In this document: in pieces, positions 5,833 to 7,744 of the stretch
Layout: every line of letters begins with the position of its first letter
Position numbering within the stretch: the first letter of the stretch is position 1
Source of the DNA: an uncultured Bacteroidota bacterium
Lineage (GTDB): Bacteria > Bacteroidota > Bacteroidia > Chitinophagales > Saprospiraceae
NCBI GenBank assembly: GCA_937926185.1
Contig: CALEYM010000366.1
Span: forward strand, 1-7,744
Length of the DNA stretch: 7,744 nt
Direction of reading: 5' to 3'
Made by a program: the position numbers and the translations under genes
Notes under the pieces: model-generated
Seen by the model: the letters and a program-made list of their open reading frames with translations, nothing else
The model's database searches: none
Told to the model about the DNA's origin: nothing

Positions 5833-7475
5833 TTTTTCCGTCCATCGAAGAATACAAAGACGCGCTCCGCATCGCGGGGCACAGCCTGAAAACGCTGCAC
5901 GACTACGAGCCTGTGCTGCGCGACGACGGCGACCTGTGGTTCAGTTCGGGCAATTTCGCCGTCGTGTTCAAGGTGCGGCACCGTACCTCCGGGCGCTTGC
6001 TGGCGCTGAAATGTTTCACCCGTCACCAGGAGAACCGCGCCGAAAGTTACCGCCTCATCACCGAGTGTCTGAAGGATTACCCCAGTGACTACTTGGTGCG
6101 GTACGAATACCACGACGAAGAACTTTGGGTGAACAGCCGGATGGCCGGAGAGCGGGACTTCCCCGTGCTGGCCATGGACTGGGCCGAAGGCGTCACCCTC
6201 GGCGAGTTTGTTCGGAACTGCTGCGCCCGCGACGACCGCGCCGTGCTTCAAAACCTGATTGCGGAGTTCAACTGGTTTGCCTTCTGGCTGCTTTCCCAGC
6301 CCTTCGCCCACGGCGACCTGAAACCCGACAACATCGTAATGCGCCCCGACGGCAAACCCGTGCTCTTGGACTACGATGGCATGTATGTACCCGCCATGAA
6401 GGGTCAGCCCGCACGGGAACTGGGTAGCCCAGTGTACCGGCACCCGGGCCGCACGGTGGATGTGTTCGATAAACGCATAGATGATTTTGGGTTGCTAGTG
6501 CTTATGCTCGAGCTACGCATCCTCGCCGCCGCCCCGGCCAAACATACGGGCCGTGTCGGCAGCGAAAGCCTTTGGTTCCATGCGATGGGCTTTGTGGAAA
6601 TTACCACCTTGAGCGGCCTGCTCAATACCTCGCCTGCCTCCGGCCAACTGCTGCGTCATTTCGAGCAGCAGGCATTGGCCGGAGAGCGAAGTGATTTAAC
6701 GGCGCTAGTGTTTGGGATGGTGAAGGGAGAGGAGTTGCCGGTGCTGGCAGAGCCGCCCCGAGTGGCGCTTTTGACGAAGCAGTTTGATTGGGAGCCTGAG
6801 ATGGTTTTTGTGAAGGGAGGGGCGTTTATGATGGGCTGTACCCGCGAGCAGCAAGACTGCAATGACAACGAAAAACCCGCCCACGCCGTGACCCTCAACG
6901 ATTTTTATATTGGAGGATACGAAGTGACCCAACGGCTTTGGAAACTGGTGATGGGCACTGCCCCGTCGTCTTTTAAAAACCGCGACGACTGCCCGGTAGA
7001 ATCGGTCTCTTGGGACAACGTACAGGCATTCATTCAGAAACTAAACGCCCAAACCAGCAGAACCTACCGGCTACCCACGGAAGCGGAATGGGAATACGCG
7101 GCGCGGGGCGGCGGGAAACAAGTCCTTTTTGGAAACGGGAAAAATGTTGCCGATCCCAACGAAATCAATTTCGATGCAGATTGGATTGCTCACGGCTGGA
7201 CTGTTCCTGTTGGCAGCCTCAACTGCCCCAATGAGTTGGGGCTACACGATATGAGCGGGAATGTTTGGGAATGGTGCTCTGATTGGTATGACTCGAACTA
7301 CTACAAAAACAGTCCCTCCTTCAGTCCCACTGGCCCCTCCTCTGGCTCCTACCGTGTCTTACGCGGGGGGTCGTGGTACAGCGCCCAGCAGTACTGCCGT
7401 GTGACGGTTCGTAGCTACGGCGCACCCGATTTCCGCAGCGGCAGCACCGGTTTTCGTTTGGCTATGACGTTTTAG
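5829..7475 (+). CDS. Protein kinase fused to FGE-sulfatase/C-type-lectin-fold domain; putative DGR target
   Basis: The 548-residue protein begins with a Ser/Thr kinase-like domain (about 10-300): modified Gly-rich loop SSGNFAVVFKV (39-49), Lys61 in the LALK strand, the catalytic loop HGDLKPDN (161-168) and Asp181 in DYDG replacing DFG, then YRHP and a DDFG helix. The catalytic residues are present, so activity is expected. Residues 324-548 are an FGE-sulfatase/SUMF1-type domain (FVKGGAFMMG, RLPTEAEWEYAARGG, GLHDMSGNVWEW, RVLRGGSW, GFRLA). Aligned to human SUMF1, the first active-site Cys (336) corresponds to Ser518 while Cys341 corresponds to Cys523, so it is probably a non-catalytic binding fold. 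The last 35 residues resemble a DGR variable repeat. The ATG at 5829 is set by ATGA overlap; the upstream open frame to 5334 is Arg/Pro-rich shadow of the phosphatase gene. No membrane segment is seen. Confidence 0.9.
   Translation: MIFPSIEEYKDALRIAGHSLKTLHDYEPVLRDDGDLWFSSGNFAVVFKVRHRTSGRLLALKCFTRHQENRAESYRLITECLKDYPSDYLVRYEYHDEELWVNSRMAGERDFPVLAMDWAEGVTLGEFVRNCCARDDRAVLQNLIAEFNWFAFWLLSQPFAHGDLKPDNIVMRPDGKPVLLDYDGMYVPAMKGQPARELGSPVYRHPGRTVDVFDKRIDDFGLLVLMLELRILAAAPAKHTGRVGSESLWFHAMGFVEITTLSGLLNTSPASGQLLRHFEQQALAGERSDLTALVFGMVKGEELPVLAEPPRVALLTKQFDWEPEMVFVKGGAFMMGCTREQQDCNDNEKPAHAVTLNDFYIGGYEVTQRLWKLVMGTAPSSFKNRDDCPVESVSWDNVQAFIQKLNAQTSRTYRLPTEAEWEYAARGGGKQVLFGNGKNVADPNEINFDADWIAHGWTVPVGSLNCPNELGLHDMSGNVWEWCSDWYDSNYYKNSPSFSPTGPSSGSYRVLRGGSWYSAQQYCRVTVRSYGAPDFRSGSTGFRLAMTF
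7366..7475 (+). repeat. Putative DGR variable repeat (VR) at the kinase-lectin 3' end
   Basis: The region encodes the end of the lectin fold, from Arg-Gly-Gly-Ser-Trp to Gly-Phe-Arg-Leu-Ala. Fixed positions (Ser-Trp, Cys-Arg, Pro-Asp, Arg, Thr-Gly-Phe-Arg) alternate with the positions that are Asn in template-encoded versions of this domain. Here those positions are Tyr517, Ser518, Ala519, Tyr522, Val527, Ser529, Tyr530, Gly531, Ala532, Phe535, Ser537, Gly538 and Ser539. Their codons are TAC, AGC, GCC, TAC, GTT, AGC, TAC, GGC, GCA, TTC, AGC, GGC and AGC. Eleven of thirteen end in C, as expected if template AAC codons were altered only at A. Position at the gene end also fits. The exact left border is a guess, and no template repeat is visible in this window. 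Confidence 0.65.
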
Positions 7476-7496
7476 TCCTTTGGTTCTTCACCGTTT

Positions 7497-7521
7497 GAGG
7501 GCACGTAATGTCCTCTTTTTT
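7497..7521 (+). terminator. Rho-independent terminator (possibly also a DGR-type hairpin)
   Basis: GAGGGCA pairs with TGTCCTC (seven pairs, one of them G-T) around a five-base loop CGTAA, and is followed directly by six T residues (7516-7521). It starts 21 bases after the kinase-lectin stop codon, so it is well placed to end the operon. Because DGRs often have a hairpin just after the variable repeat that stimulates mutagenic homing, a second role is possible but untested. Confidence 0.75.
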
Positions 7522-7588
7522 GTGCACAATGTGGTTGTGTGCTACCAGTAGTATCGAATATATGCCTTGTACCCCAGCGGCGGAAAGA
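7522..7588. other. A+T-rich gap without a recognised gene
   Basis: Between the terminator and the end of the convergent gene I see no gene. The only structure is a weak inverted repeat, GCACA/TGTGC, with a nine-base loop at about 7524-7542. A plus-strand open frame from 7508 passes through here but looks like antisense sequence. Confidence 0.4.
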
Positions 7589-7744
7589 CTATTGTATGTC
7601 AATCAAAGTTTTTTCTACCTGTACCAATACTTCCAATGGCAAAACCACTTCTTCAAATTTTTGACTAACGGAATTGAACCACAAACATTTTGCTATTAAT
7701 TTAGGAAGCCAGTAAACCTCCTCTTTTTGCTGGGTTTCTGCGTT
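7589..7744 (-). CDS. C-terminal end of a convergent unknown gene (truncated by window edge)
   Basis: Reading the minus strand from the right edge gives 51 open codons ending in TAG (complement at 7589-7591). The peptide alternates Lys/Glu with Leu/Val/Ile (for example EEVYWLPKLIAK, then FEEVVLPLEVLVQVEKTLID), the normal look of a folded, helix-forming protein. The opposite frame over the same DNA is Phe/Tyr/Gln/Cys-rich, as expected of antisense to AAA/GAA-rich coding sequence, so I prefer the minus strand. The fragment is too short to assign. Its A+T-rich codon use (AAA, TTG, TTA, ATA) differs sharply from the operon, which suggests a different origin. It converges on the terminator at 7497-7521. 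Confidence 0.45.
   Translation of the reverse strand, partial: NAETQQKEEVYWLPKLIAKCLWFNSVSQKFEEVVLPLEVLVQVEKTLIDIQ

Noticed and set aside
5754..6443. Long minus-strand open frame (229 codons)
   Set aside because: It is antisense to the kinase domain, whose catalytic motifs are clear in the plus frame; the minus product is Val/Gly/His/Gln-rich with no motif.
7508..7699. Plus-strand open frame of 63 codons after the kinase-lectin gene
   Set aside because: It starts inside the terminator hairpin and is Phe/Tyr/Gln/Cys-rich, as expected for the antisense of a Lys/Glu-rich minus-strand gene.
7476..7744. Possible DGR template repeat downstream of the variable repeat
   Set aside because: I looked on both strands for AAC-rich copies of the Gly-Gly-Ser-Trp to Gly-Phe-Arg stretch (or GTT-rich complements) and found none; a template would have to lie outside the window.
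1..7744. CRISPR array, tRNA, rRNA or insertion-sequence ends
   Set aside because: No regularly spaced direct repeats, cloverleaf-like sequence, rRNA signature or terminal inverted repeats flanking a transposase were seen.

Overview
The window looks like a bacterial chromosome segment, most likely from the Bacteroidota. The start codons lack Shine-Dalgarno sequences and follow A-rich or CT-rich leaders, and one intergenic gap holds a motif close to the Bacteroidota -7 element (TAnnTTTG). Coding DNA is fairly GC-rich with many C-ending codons. The last 270 bases are much richer in A+T. No genus can be named from the sequence alone.

Region 1 (1-2636) is a plus-strand cluster: the C-terminal part of a Zot-like P-loop NTPase, an unrecognised 207-aa soluble protein, three consecutive N-terminally anchored single-pass membrane proteins (68, 81 and 201 aa), and a 100-aa protein with a possible helix-turn-helix. 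A Zot-like ATPase next to small one-pass proteins recalls the morphogenesis block of filamentous (inovirus-like) phages, but this is only a hypothesis. Region 2 (2637-2739) is a short gap with a weak candidate promoter.

Region 3 (2740-7475) is a tightly coupled four-gene operon. It encodes a single-HKD phospholipase D-family protein fused to coiled coils and a J-domain; a von Willebrand A (vWA) protein with an intact MIDAS; a PP2C-type phosphatase; and a protein kinase fused to an FGE-sulfatase/C-type-lectin-fold domain. Consecutive genes overlap by 4, 23 and 4 nt. The vWA + PP2C + kinase set matches the previously described TerY-phosphorylation (TerY-P) triad. The kinase C-terminus carries the signature of a diversity-generating retroelement (DGR) variable repeat: eleven of thirteen putatively variable codons are NNC, as expected from adenine mutagenesis of AAC codons in a template repeat. 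A hairpin plus T-tract follows the stop codon. The template repeat and reverse transcriptase are not in this window.

Region 4 (7476-7744) holds the terminator, a short A+T-rich gap, and the C-terminal end of a convergent minus-strand gene running off the right edge.

Working model (inference): a hypervariable lectin-fold domain senses a ligand and controls a kinase. PP2C reverses the phosphorylation, the vWA protein acts as scaffold, and the PLD-J-domain protein is the effector or substrate. This would be a phospho-signalling, perhaps defence-related, system with retroelement-driven evolution of its sensor.
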